NCBI RefSeq assembly: GCF_000716595.1
Contig: NZ_JNXC01000011.1
Span: forward strand, 1-64,000
Reading direction: 5' to 3'
DNA length: 64,000 bases
DNA from: Saccharothrix sp. NRRL B-16314
GTDB taxonomy: Bacteria; Actinomycetota; Actinomycetes; Mycobacteriales; Pseudonocardiaceae
The position numbers were made by a program, and so were the translations under genes. The notes under the pieces were generated by a model that was not told the origin of the DNA, did not search any database, and saw only the letters and a list, made by a program, of their open reading frames with translations. Within the stretch, counting starts at the first letter, position 1; the number at the start of each line of letters is the position of its first letter. Below are positions 26,801 to 34,615 of this stretch, piece after piece.

Positions 26801-29560
26801 TCAGCCGTCCAGCACGTCGAGCAGGTCGCGGCAGTCCTGCTCGCAGTTCCGGTTCCCGTTGCGGCGGAACATCTCCGCGGCCCGCAGCAGCGGCGGCACC
26901 GCCTTGTCCCGGTCGCGGCGGTCGGCGTGGATCTGCCCGAAGGTCAGCAAGGTCGAGGCGACGCAGCCGTCGTCGCGGAGCGCGGTGAAGATGCCGAGCG
27001 CGTGGTCCAGGTCGCGCAGCGCGTGGTCCGACTCGCCGGTGCGGTGCCGCAGCTCGCCGATCTCGCGCAGCACGACGCCCTCCCGGTGCACATCGCCCTG
27101 TTCCAGCGAGATCGCGAGTGCCTGCTCGAACCACGTGTGCGCGTCGCGGAGCCGGTTCTGGGCGACCATCAGGCGGCCCACCGAGCACCGCAGCTGGGCT
27201 TCCTTCGACCGGTCCTTGGCCTTGACGAACGCGTCCAGCGACCGTTGCACGTAGCGCAGCGAGGTGTCGAACCGGCCGAGGCAGCGGTCGACGGTCGCCA
27301 TGCCCGACGCCGCGATCCCCTCACCCAGCTCGTGCCCGACCGAGCGGAACAGCGCGAGTGAGCGCGTCATGTTGTCCGCCGCCTCGGCCAGTTCGTCCCG
27401 GTAGATCTGCACTTGCGCGAGGCCGCGGAGCAGCACCGCGCGGCCGAGGTCGTCGTGCCCCGGCACGCCGAGCGCGAGCTCGTGGCTCGCCAGCCAGTCG
27501 TCGTGCATCGCGCGGTCGTCGTAGTACGGGACGAGCGCGGCGGCGAGGATCCGGCAGAGGTCGGCGAACCGCCGGCCCGCGGCCAGGCGGAGCATGGCGG
27601 ACAGCAGGTGTCGCTCCGCGTCCAGCCAGGTCAGCGGGTCGCGCACGAGCCGGTCCGCGACCGCGTCGGGCAGTGCCCACACCGGCGGCTCGTCGGTCAC
27701 CGGCTCGAACAGGCTCGGCGGTCTGCGCCGCTGCGCCCGTGCCACCAGGTCGACCCACGCGCCCAGCAGCCTGCGCACCGCGGCCCGGCTGCTCACGTCG
27801 TCGCCGCAGCGCTCCACCGCGCAGACCCGCAGCAGGTCGTGCAGCCGGTAGCGCGGCTGGCCGGCGTCGTCGGACGACACGAGCTGGACGAGGTTGGCGT
27901 CGACCAGCACGTCCAGCACGTCGTCCGCGCGCTCCCGGTCCAGCAGCGGTGCGATCACCCACCCCGGGAAGTCGTGCGGACCGAGCAGGCCGAGCAGGCC
28001 GAAGGCGCGCACGACGTCGTCCGGCAGTGACCTCAGCGACAGGTCGACGCCGGCACGCACGTCCAGGTCGCCCAGCTTCAGCTCGGCCAGCCGCCGGGTC
28101 TCGTCGGCCAGCCGCTCGCTGAGCACCTCCAGCGTCCACGACCTGCGCCCGAGCAGCTTGCCGCCCGCGATGCGGATGGACAGCGGCAGGTACCCGCAGA
28201 AGCCCGCAATCGCCTGTGCCGCACCGGGTTCCGCCGCGACCCGCTCCTCGCCGACGATCCGGGACAACAACCGGTGCGCCTCCGCGGGCGCGAACGTGCC
28301 CAGCTCGAAGTGCCGCGCGCCGGGCAGGTCGGTGAGCAGGCGCCTGCTGGTGACGACGACCGCGCTGTTCCCGTTGGGCGGCAGGAGGGGCCGCACCTGC
28401 CGCGCGCTCGCCGCGTCGTCGAGCACCAGCAGCGCCTTCAGGTCCGCGAGGTGGGAGCGCAGCAGCGCGGAGCGCTCCGCCGCGCCGTCGGGCACGTGCC
28501 GACCGTCGAACCCGAGGACGCGCAGGACCTCCGCGAGCAGGTCGTCCGGTCCGCGCGGCCGGCTGGAGGTGCCCGCCAGGTCGAGGTAGAGGTGCGCGTC
28601 GGGGAACGCGTCGCCGACGAGGTGGGCCGCGTGCAGGGCCAGGGCGGACTTTCCGGTGCCGGGTGCGCCGTGCACGACCGCGACCGCCGGTGCGGCTCCC
28701 CGGCCGCCCGGCGCGAGGAACCGGACCAGCGCGTCCGCTTCCGCCTGCCGACCGGTGAAGTCCGGGATGGCGGCGGGGAGCTGCCGGACCGCCGCCGGAC
28801 GGCCCGCGCCGGTGGGACGCCCGGCCGGCAGCGTGCCGTCCAGGATCTGCTGGTGCACCGCCCGCACCCCCGGGCTCGGTTCGGCGCCGAGCTCTTCGAC
28901 GAGGACCGCACGCAGGCGTTGGTACTCGTGCAAGGCCTCCGCCTGCCGGCCCGTGTGGTAGAGCGCGACCATCAGCTGCCGCCAGAACTGCTCGCGCAAC
29001 GGGGACTCTGCGATCTGCGCGCGCACTTCGCCGATCACCGCCGCGTGCCTGCCGCGATCCAGCTCGTCGTCGAACCTGGCCTCGAACGCGGACAGCCGCA
29101 GTTCCCGCAGCCGCTCGGCCCACGCCCGCACCCGGTCGGTCGGCACGATGTCCGCGAACGGCGTGCCGCGCCACAACGCCAGCGCGTCGCCCAGCAGGCG
29201 CGTGCCGCGGTCGGCGTCACCTTGGCGCAACGCGGCGACACCGTCGCGCACCCACGACTCGAACGCCGTGGCGTCGACGTCGCCGGTGTCGGCGACGAGC
29301 CGGTACCCGCGCGACGACGTCACCACCAGTCCGGCGTCGTCGAGCAACCTGCGCAACCGCAGCACGTAGCCGTGGATCTGCGTCGGCGCGGACTTCGGCG
29401 GGGTGCCGGACCACACCTCGTCGATGAGCTGGTCGGTGAGCACGACGTCGGGCGCCTGCGCCACCAGCCTGCCGAGCACCGCCCGGCACTTCGCGGCGCC
29501 GATCGCCTGCCAGCGCGTGCCATCCGAGACTTCCATCGGGCCAAGGACGCGTATGCGCAT
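26801..29560 (-). CDS. SARP/AfsR-like regulator with NB-ARC and TPR domains
   Basis: A 919-residue regulator. Residues 1-95 form an OmpR-type winged helix (MRIRVLGPMEV, DQLIDEVWSG, QIHGYVLRLRRLL). Residues 100-245 form the bacterial transcriptional activation domain (ALWRGTPFADI, LREQFWRQLMVALYHTGRQAEALHEYQRLR). An ATPase follows (about 285-560) with P-loop GAPGTGKSALAL and LLVLDDAAS. The rest is TPR-like helices. Such proteins switch on secondary metabolite clusters, but none lies adjacent, so its target is elsewhere or the local wall hydrolases. The ATG at 29560 has GAGAGG upstream. Confidence 0.92.
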   Translation of the reverse strand: MRIRVLGPMEVSDGTRWQAIGAAKCRAVLGRLVAQAPDVVLTDQLIDEVWSGTPPKSAPTQIHGYVLRLRRLLDDAGLVVTSSRGYRLVADTGDVDATAFESWVRDGVAALRQGDADRGTRLLGDALALWRGTPFADIVPTDRVRAWAERLRELRLSAFEARFDDELDRGRHAAVIGEVRAQIAESPLREQFWRQLMVALYHTGRQAEALHEYQRLRAVLVEELGAEPSPGVRAVHQQILDGTLPAGRPTGAGRPAAVRQLPAAIPDFTGRQAEADALVRFLAPGGRGAAPAVAVVHGAPGTGKSALALHAAHLVGDAFPDAHLYLDLAGTSSRPRGPDDLLAEVLRVLGFDGRHVPDGAAERSALLRSHLADLKALLVLDDAASARQVRPLLPPNGNSAVVVTSRRLLTDLPGARHFELGTFAPAEAHRLLSRIVGEERVAAEPGAAQAIAGFCGYLPLSIRIAGGKLLGRRSWTLEVLSERLADETRRLAELKLGDLDVRAGVDLSLRSLPDDVVRAFGLLGLLGPHDFPGWVIAPLLDRERADDVLDVLVDANLVQLVSSDDAGQPRYRLHDLLRVCAVERCGDDVSSRAAVRRLLGAWVDLVARAQRRRPPSLFEPVTDEPPVWALPDAVADRLVRDPLTWLDAERHLLSAMLRLAAGRRFADLCRILAAALVPYYDDRAMHDDWLASHELALGVPGHDDLGRAVLLRGLAQVQIYRDELAEAADNMTRSLALFRSVGHELGEGIAASGMATVDRCLGRFDTSLRYVQRSLDAFVKAKDRSKEAQLRCSVGRLMVAQNRLRDAHTWFEQALAISLEQGDVHREGVVLREIGELRHRTGESDHALRDLDHALGIFTALRDDGCVASTLLTFGQIHADRRDRDKAVPPLLRAAEMFRRNGNRNCEQDCRDLLDVLDG

Positions 29561-29830
29561 CTGCGCGCCTCTCCTCACCGGATGCCGGTGAGACAGTGTC
29601 ACACGATCTGCCACATTGCACCATCATCAAGACGCCGGCTACGGCTTCCCGCCAGGCGGGTCGGCGCGCGGTGGGTGTTCAGCCAGGTGGCCGCCGGAGG
29701 ACGACCGGATGGCCCTTCCTGGCCCGACTTCGTTGCCCTTTGTCCGACAACTCTGTTTTGTGGGTAGAAGGTGACCTGCCGGCCACCTTCCGTTCGCATC
29801 CGAGGTTTCCCTGCACTCCGAGGAGTCGGC

Positions 29831-31213
29831 ATGAGAAGTCCGTCGAGAAGAGGATCACGCGCGCTCGCCCTCCCTGCCATCGCCGTCGCCGCGCTGACGG
29901 CGGTGAACCTGGCGGTGGCCGCACCCGCACAGGCCGCCGCCGGGCGGATCATGGGCGCCGACGCGCCCGGCGTCATCGCGAACAGCTACGTCGTCGTGCT
30001 CAAGGACGGCGCCGTGACCACGGCGACCGCCGACCGGTACGGCGCACAGGTCACGCACACGTACACGAGTGCCCTCAACGGCTACGCCGCGACGATGAGC
30101 GAGGACGCGGCGAAGCGCACGGCGGCCGATCCCGCCGTCGCGTACGTCGAGCAGAACCGCGTGCTCAAGGCGTACGGCACGCAGCCGAACCCGCCGTCGT
30201 GGGGACTCGACCGGATCGACCAGCGCGACCTGCCGCTCGACAGCAGCTACACCTCCCCCAACGACGGAACGGGGGTGACCGCGTACATCATCGACACCGG
30301 CATCCGCACCAGCCACGGCGACTTCGGCGGCCGTGCCACCTGGGGCACCAACACCGTCGACACGAACAACACCGACTGCAACGGCCACGGCACGCACGTC
30401 GCCGGCACCGTCGGCGGCACCGCGCACGGTGTCGCCAAGAAGGCGCGGCTCGTCGCGGTGAAGGTGCTGAACTGCCAGGGCTCCGGCACGCTCGCCGGGG
30501 TCGCCCAGGGCATCGACTGGGTGACCGCGAACGCCGCGAAGCCCGCGGTCGCGAACATGAGCCTCGGCGCGCAGGGCACGAACGCCTCACTCGAAACGGC
30601 CGTGCGCAACTCGATCGCGTCCGGCGTGACCTACGCGATCGCGTCCGGCAACTCGAACGCCGACGCGTGCAACTTCACCCCGGCCCGCACGCCCGAGGCC
30701 ATCACGGTGAACGCGACCGACCGGAACGACGCGCGGTCGTCGTTCTCCAACTACGGCACCTGCACCGACATCTTCGCACCGGGCCGTGACATCACGTCGA
30801 CGTGGAACACCAACGACACCGCCGTCAACACCATCAGCGGCACGTCGATGGCCACGCCGCACGTGGCCGGTGTGGCGGCCCTGTACCTCGGCGCGCACGC
30901 GTCGGCGACACCCGCCCAGGTGCAGACCGCGCTCAAGGACTTCGCGTCCAAGGGCAACGTGACCGGCGCCGGGTCCGGCTCGCCGAACAACACGCTGCAC
31001 GCCGCCGAGGGCGCGGACCCCGACCCGGAGGACCCGGGCCAGGACCCCGACCCGGAGCCGTGCGAGGGCTACACCGCCTGGGACCCGAGCCAGATCTACT
31101 TCATCGGAGACCAGGTCGGGCACGCCGGGCACGTGTGGCTGCTCGCGACCTGGTACTCCATCGGGGAGGAGCCGGGCTCGAGCGCTTCGTGGTACGACTT
31201 CGGCGCCTGCTGA
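29831..31213 (+). CDS. Secreted subtilisin-like protease with chitin-binding-type tail
   Basis: A 460-residue S8 protease. Signal peptide (1-36), an I9 propeptide (about 45-113: NSYVVVLKDG, YVEQNRVLKAYG), then the catalytic domain with Asp155 (YIIDTGI), His186 (NGHGTHVAG) and Ser339 (SGTSMATPHVAG). An Asp/Pro/Glu-rich linker leads to a CBM5/12-like module (YTAWDPSQIYFIGDQV, WYSIGEEPG, WYDFGAC). It would hydrolyse protein outside the cell, perhaps while bound to chitin or cellulose. AGGAG lies 5 bases before the ATG. Confidence 0.93.
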   Translation: MRSPSRRGSRALALPAIAVAALTAVNLAVAAPAQAAAGRIMGADAPGVIANSYVVVLKDGAVTTATADRYGAQVTHTYTSALNGYAATMSEDAAKRTAADPAVAYVEQNRVLKAYGTQPNPPSWGLDRIDQRDLPLDSSYTSPNDGTGVTAYIIDTGIRTSHGDFGGRATWGTNTVDTNNTDCNGHGTHVAGTVGGTAHGVAKKARLVAVKVLNCQGSGTLAGVAQGIDWVTANAAKPAVANMSLGAQGTNASLETAVRNSIASGVTYAIASGNSNADACNFTPARTPEAITVNATDRNDARSSFSNYGTCTDIFAPGRDITSTWNTNDTAVNTISGTSMATPHVAGVAALYLGAHASATPAQVQTALKDFASKGNVTGAGSGSPNNTLHAAEGADPDPEDPGQDPDPEPCEGYTAWDPSQIYFIGDQVGHAGHVWLLATWYSIGEEPGSSASWYDFGAC

Positions 31214-31223
31214 CCAGGGGCCT

Positions 31224-31255
31224 GCCGGTGCCGGGGGTCCGCCCCCGGCACCGGC
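31224..31255. terminator. Hairpin terminator
   Basis: A 14-bp perfect stem (GCCGGTGCCGGGGG with 31242-31255) around a TCCG loop, 10 bases after the protease stop. Confidence 0.8.
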
Positions 31256-31265
31256 GTCCGCGTGC

Positions 31266-31607
31266 CTGAATGTCATCGCTGCCGAAGATGGAAAACCGTT
31301 GCCCGCGTTGGCACCTCGCACCATCCTGCGCGTGACGTCCAAAATGGTCGGTCCGGAGTGGACGGTCCGTAGTGGACGGTCTGGAGCGGCGGCTGAGCAA
31401 GGGCGCGGTGACGCAGGCCCTGGACGACCTGGCGTCGTCGCGCGATCTCGGCGCGGAAGCCCCGGTACTGGCCGCATTGCCGCTAGTCACCGGCACCTCA
31501 AACGTTGAATTCGCCGCCCCTGACCGTGCGGAACACCTCCATCGGGGGTAGGGACTAGGCCGTTCGGAGCACGCACCGGGAGCGGACCGGCTTCGCGCCG
31601 CGAGGGG
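31266..31607. other. Gap without a supported gene
   Basis: About 340 bases. It contains a 14-bp direct repeat (GTCCGGAGTGGACG at 31351, a near copy at 31365) and a short open frame from a GTG at 31372 (59 codons, no recognised family). CGTTGAATTCG near 31503 equals part of the core of the palindromic repeat element and may be a remnant. Confidence 0.45.
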
Positions 31608-31657
31608 TTCACAGATTGTGCCCGGTTCGCTACCTTGTGGTCTGGGAGCGCTCCCAG
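31608..31657 (+). promoter_or_regulatory. LPMO promoter with perfect CebR-like operator
   Basis: TTCACA (31608-31613), a 17-base spacer and TACCTT (31631-31636) are followed by the palindrome CTGGGAGCGCTCCCAG (31642-31657) at the expected transcription start. The core equals the CebR box known from Streptomyces cellulose regulons. Repression relieved by cellobiose is the inferred behaviour. Confidence 0.75.
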
Positions 31658-31693
31658 CCCTGTAGTCGCAATCCTCAACGTGGAGGACAACAC

Positions 31694-32365
31694 ATGACCT
31701 TCAGACGCGGTCTCCGTGCAGTAATCGGCGTCTTCACCTCGGTCCTGGCGGTCCTCGCCGCCAGTGTCGTGGTCCTGATGGGAACGACCAGCGTCGCCAG
31801 CGCACACGGTTCGGTCACCGACCCGCCGTCGCGCAACTACGGCTGTTGGCAGCGCTGGGGCAGCGACCACATGAACCCGAACATGGGTCAGACGGACCCG
31901 ATGTGCGCCCAGGCCTGGAAGACCGACCCGAACGCGATGTGGAACTGGAACGGCCTGTACCGCAACGGTGTCGGCGGCAACCACCAGGGCGCCCTGCCGA
32001 ACGGCCAGCTCTGCAGCGGTGGTCTGACCGAGGGTGGCCGGTACCGGGCACTCGACACCGTGGGCGCGTGGAACACCACCACCAAGCCCCGCCAGTTCAC
32101 CCTCACGATCTCGGACCAGGCGAAGCACGGTGCGGACTACCTCCGCATCTACATCACCCGCCAGGGCGTCAACACGGCGACCACGCCGCTGCGCTGGAGC
32201 GACCTGGAGCTGGTCACCTCGACCGGCCGTTACGCCACCACGGGCAACTACCAGGCGTCGGTGAACGCGGGCAGCCGCACCGGCCGGCACGTGGTGTTCA
32301 CGATCTGGCAGGCCAGCCACATGGACCAGGCCTACTACCTGTGCAGTGACGTGAACTTCCAGTAG
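31694..32365 (+). CDS. AA10 lytic polysaccharide monooxygenase
   Basis: A 223-residue copper enzyme that oxidatively breaks cellulose or chitin chains. The signal peptide (1-37) ends VASA, leaving His38 as the mature N-terminus (HGSVTDPPSRNYGC), required for the copper brace; the second His is His97 in GGNHQGALP. The C-terminal VFTIWQASHMDQAYYLCSDVNF is typical of the family. It is a single domain without a CBM. GGAGG lies 7 bases before the ATG at 31694. The CebR-like operator points to cellulose as the substrate. Confidence 0.95.
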   Translation: MTFRRGLRAVIGVFTSVLAVLAASVVVLMGTTSVASAHGSVTDPPSRNYGCWQRWGSDHMNPNMGQTDPMCAQAWKTDPNAMWNWNGLYRNGVGGNHQGALPNGQLCSGGLTEGGRYRALDTVGAWNTTTKPRQFTLTISDQAKHGADYLRIYITRQGVNTATTPLRWSDLELVTSTGRYATTGNYQASVNAGSRTGRHVVFTIWQASHMDQAYYLCSDVNFQ

Positions 32366-32387
32366 AGCCCGGCAGGGGAAGCAACGG

Positions 32388-32427
32388 GCACACGGGTGCG
32401 GCGCGGGTTCCGGCCGCACCCGTGTGC
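32388..32427. terminator. Bidirectional hairpin terminator
   Basis: A 15-bp perfect stem (GCACACGGGTGCGGC with 32413-32427) lies between the convergent LPMO and manA genes. Confidence 0.85.
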
Positions 32428-33531
32428 TCACCCGCCGAGGTTCGTGGTGGCCCAGAACGCTTCACCGGGACCGGCGACTTCGGCCGCGTTCCCGCTGTGC
32501 GGCAGGAACACCGACTCACCGCCGCGCAACGCGACCTCCTCGCCGTCCCGCCTGATCACGACGAACTCCGTGGTGCACAAGAGGAGCTGCGGACCGGAGC
32601 CGTGGAGCACAGCGCCGGCGCGCACGGAGTGCAGGCGGAATTCCGGGTCGGGGGTCCGGTAGGTCCTCAGTGGACCGTCGCCCTCGCCGTCGAGCACGTC
32701 GGCGGGACCGGTCCGGTGGTCGACCAACGACAGCACGGCGTGCACGTCCACCGGCTTGGTGGTCAGGCCCGCGCGCAGCACGTTGTCGGAGTTGACCATC
32801 AGCTCGACGCCCGTGCCGCGCAGGTGCGCGTGCAGGACGCCCGCTCCGACGTGCACCGCCTGACCCGGCCGCAGCTTCACGGCGTTGAGCAGCAACGCCG
32901 CCACCACGCCCGCGTCCGTCGGGTAGACCTTCGCCAGTTCCACCACGTGCGCGAGGTCGGGCACGCGCGCCGCCGCTCCGGCGACCTCGGCGACCAGGGC
33001 GGCGTCGGCGGCGTGCAACGCCCAGCGCAGTGCGCCCCACGTGTCGCAGACCGCGAGTTCGGCCCGCATCGGCGCCAACGAGGGCAGGCCCAGCTCGTCG
33101 AGCAGCGCCACCGTCTCGGCGGGGTGGCGGAAGCCGGACATCGTCTCGAACTCCGTCAGCGCGACCAGGATCTCCGGCTTGGCCCGGTCGTCCCGGTAGC
33201 CGTGCTCGGCGAACCCGACCACGGCCTGGTCCCGGTTCGGGTGGACCTGCAGGGACAGCGGCGCGTCGACGGCCAGGACCTTGAGCAGGAACGGCAGCCG
33301 CGGGCCGAACGCGGCCAGGCTGTCCGGCCCGAGCAGCCCCGCCGGGTTGGCCGCGAGGTGGGCGTCGAGCGGCACGTCGCAGCCGGCCAGCCGGGACGGG
33401 TCGTCGGGGTGCGCGCCGACCCACAGCTCGGCCTGCGGCACCGGGCTCGGCGACGGTTCGCCGCGCAGCTCGGCGAGCGCGGTCCGGGAACCCCAGTGGT
33501 ACTCCCGGACGATGGTCTCCAACTTGCGCAC
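32428..33531 (-). CDS. manA: Mannose-6-phosphate isomerase
   Basis: A 367-residue type I phosphomannose isomerase that interconverts mannose-6-phosphate and fructose-6-phosphate. Zinc-site motifs are visible: SLQVHPN, the KPEI Glu and VHVGAGVLHAHL, plus the N-terminal YHWGSRTAL. It follows the ROK kinase gene by 9 bases in one operon, giving the two steps that bring free mannose into glycolysis. That suits the mannan-degrading genes in the window. It may also supply GDP-mannose synthesis. Confidence 0.94.
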   Translation of the reverse strand: MRKLETIVREYHWGSRTALAELRGEPSPSPVPQAELWVGAHPDDPSRLAGCDVPLDAHLAANPAGLLGPDSLAAFGPRLPFLLKVLAVDAPLSLQVHPNRDQAVVGFAEHGYRDDRAKPEILVALTEFETMSGFRHPAETVALLDELGLPSLAPMRAELAVCDTWGALRWALHAADAALVAEVAGAAARVPDLAHVVELAKVYPTDAGVVAALLLNAVKLRPGQAVHVGAGVLHAHLRGTGVELMVNSDNVLRAGLTTKPVDVHAVLSLVDHRTGPADVLDGEGDGPLRTYRTPDPEFRLHSVRAGAVLHGSGPQLLLCTTEFVVIRRDGEEVALRGGESVFLPHSGNAAEVAGPGEAFWATTNLGG

Positions 33532-33540
33532 GGTGGTTCC

Positions 33541-34497
33541 TCAGATTCCCACGGGCACGGCCGGGACCCGTTCGTCCGCGAGCAGCGCCGCGGCTCCGAT
33601 CAGCCCCGAGTCGACGCCCAACGTCGCCGGGCACACGTCGACCCGGCGCATGAACTCCAGCCCCGCGTGGTCCGCGAGCGGTTCGGTGACGGCCGGTTCG
33701 AGCAGGTCCCACGCCTGCGCCACGCCACCGCCGATGACGACCCGGTCGATCTCGCACAGCGCGGAGGCGACCGTGATGACCTGGGCCACCGCCGCGCCGG
33801 AACGCCGGAACGCGGCCTCCGCGGTGGGATCGCCCGCCCGTGCGGCGGCGGCGAGGGCGACGCCGTCCGCCGTGCCGCCGAGTGGTTGCCAGCCCTGCTC
33901 CAACGCCCAGCGCACCATCGACGGTCCGCTGGCGATGGCTTCGGAGCAGCCGTTGGCGCCGCAGCCGCAGAGCGGGCCGGCCGGGTCGACGACGAAGTGG
34001 CCGACGTGTCCCGCGTTGCCGGTGGCGCCGAAGTGCGGCCGGCCGCCGAACACGAACCCGCCGCCGATGCCGGTGGAGACGACCATGCCGAGCAGGCACT
34101 CGCTGCCCCGGCCGTTGCCGTGGTGGTACTCGGCCAGGGCCATGCAGAGGGCGTCGCCGCCGAGCCGGACCGGGTGGCCGGGCAGCAGGTCGCCGACGCG
34201 GGCGGTGATCGGGAAGTCGCGCCAGCCGGGGATGTTCACCGGGCTGATCGTGCCGTCACGCAGGTCCATCGGAGCGGCCGAGGCGATGCCCGCGCCCAGC
34301 ACGGCGCGGTTTTCGGCCAGGGCGAGCAGCTCGTCCAGCACGCTCGCGAGGCCGCGCCACACGGTTTCACCGTCACCGGCGGGCGTGGGCGTGGTGCGGC
34401 GGGCCAGGACGGAGCCGTCCGACTCGACCAGCGCCGCCGCGAGCTTGGTGCCGCCGATGTCGATGGCGACCGCGACCGGGTCGAGTGCTTGCCCCAT
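33541..34497 (-). CDS. ROK family sugar kinase, probably acting on mannose or glucose
   Basis: A 318-residue ROK kinase with no HTH. The N-terminal phosphate loop is VAIDIGGTKLAAALV, the sugar-binding part holds GGDALCMALAEY and GMVVSTGIGGGFVFGG, and the ROK zinc motif reads GHVGHFVVDPAGPLCGCGANGCSEAIAS. Pairing with manA suggests mannose (or glucose) phosphorylation. A minus-strand promoter TTGACG, 17 bases, TTAACT places the start site at the ATG itself, and no ribosome site is present, so the message is probably leaderless. Confidence 0.9.
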   Translation of the reverse strand: MGQALDPVAVAIDIGGTKLAAALVESDGSVLARRTTPTPAGDGETVWRGLASVLDELLALAENRAVLGAGIASAAPMDLRDGTISPVNIPGWRDFPITARVGDLLPGHPVRLGGDALCMALAEYHHGNGRGSECLLGMVVSTGIGGGFVFGGRPHFGATGNAGHVGHFVVDPAGPLCGCGANGCSEAIASGPSMVRWALEQGWQPLGGTADGVALAAAARAGDPTAEAAFRRSGAAVAQVITVASALCEIDRVVIGGGVAQAWDLLEPAVTEPLADHAGLEFMRRVDVCPATLGVDSGLIGAAALLADERVPAVPVGI

Positions 34498-34500
34498 GGA

Positions 34501-34532
34501 CTTAGTTAAGCGGTTAATCAAAGTTTCGTCAA
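34501..34532 (-). promoter_or_regulatory. Promoter of the ROK kinase-manA operon
   Basis: Reading the minus strand: TTGACG at 34527-34532, a 17-base spacer, TTAACT at 34504-34509, then the ATG at 34497. CTTAGTTAAGCGGTTAATC overlaps the -10 and contains a TTAGTT half-site resembling AACTAA sites near the GH2/GH36 and ROK repressor genes. A shared ROK operator is possible. Confidence 0.55.
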
Positions 34533-34615
34533 GCCCTGTTGACGCGCACCGAGCCCCACCGACCAGCCAAGGTGATTTTCCACCACCACGCGAACAGCTG
34601 CGCAGCGCCTATCCG

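Noticed and set aside
31496..31525. Possible third copy of the palindromic element core
   Set aside because: Only about 11 bases (CGTTGAATTCG) match and no GTGAGTCC units are present, so chance cannot be excluded.
31372..31551. A 59-codon frame before the LPMO gene
   Set aside because: No recognised family, no ribosome site, and it lies in a repeat-containing gap; kept only as a note.
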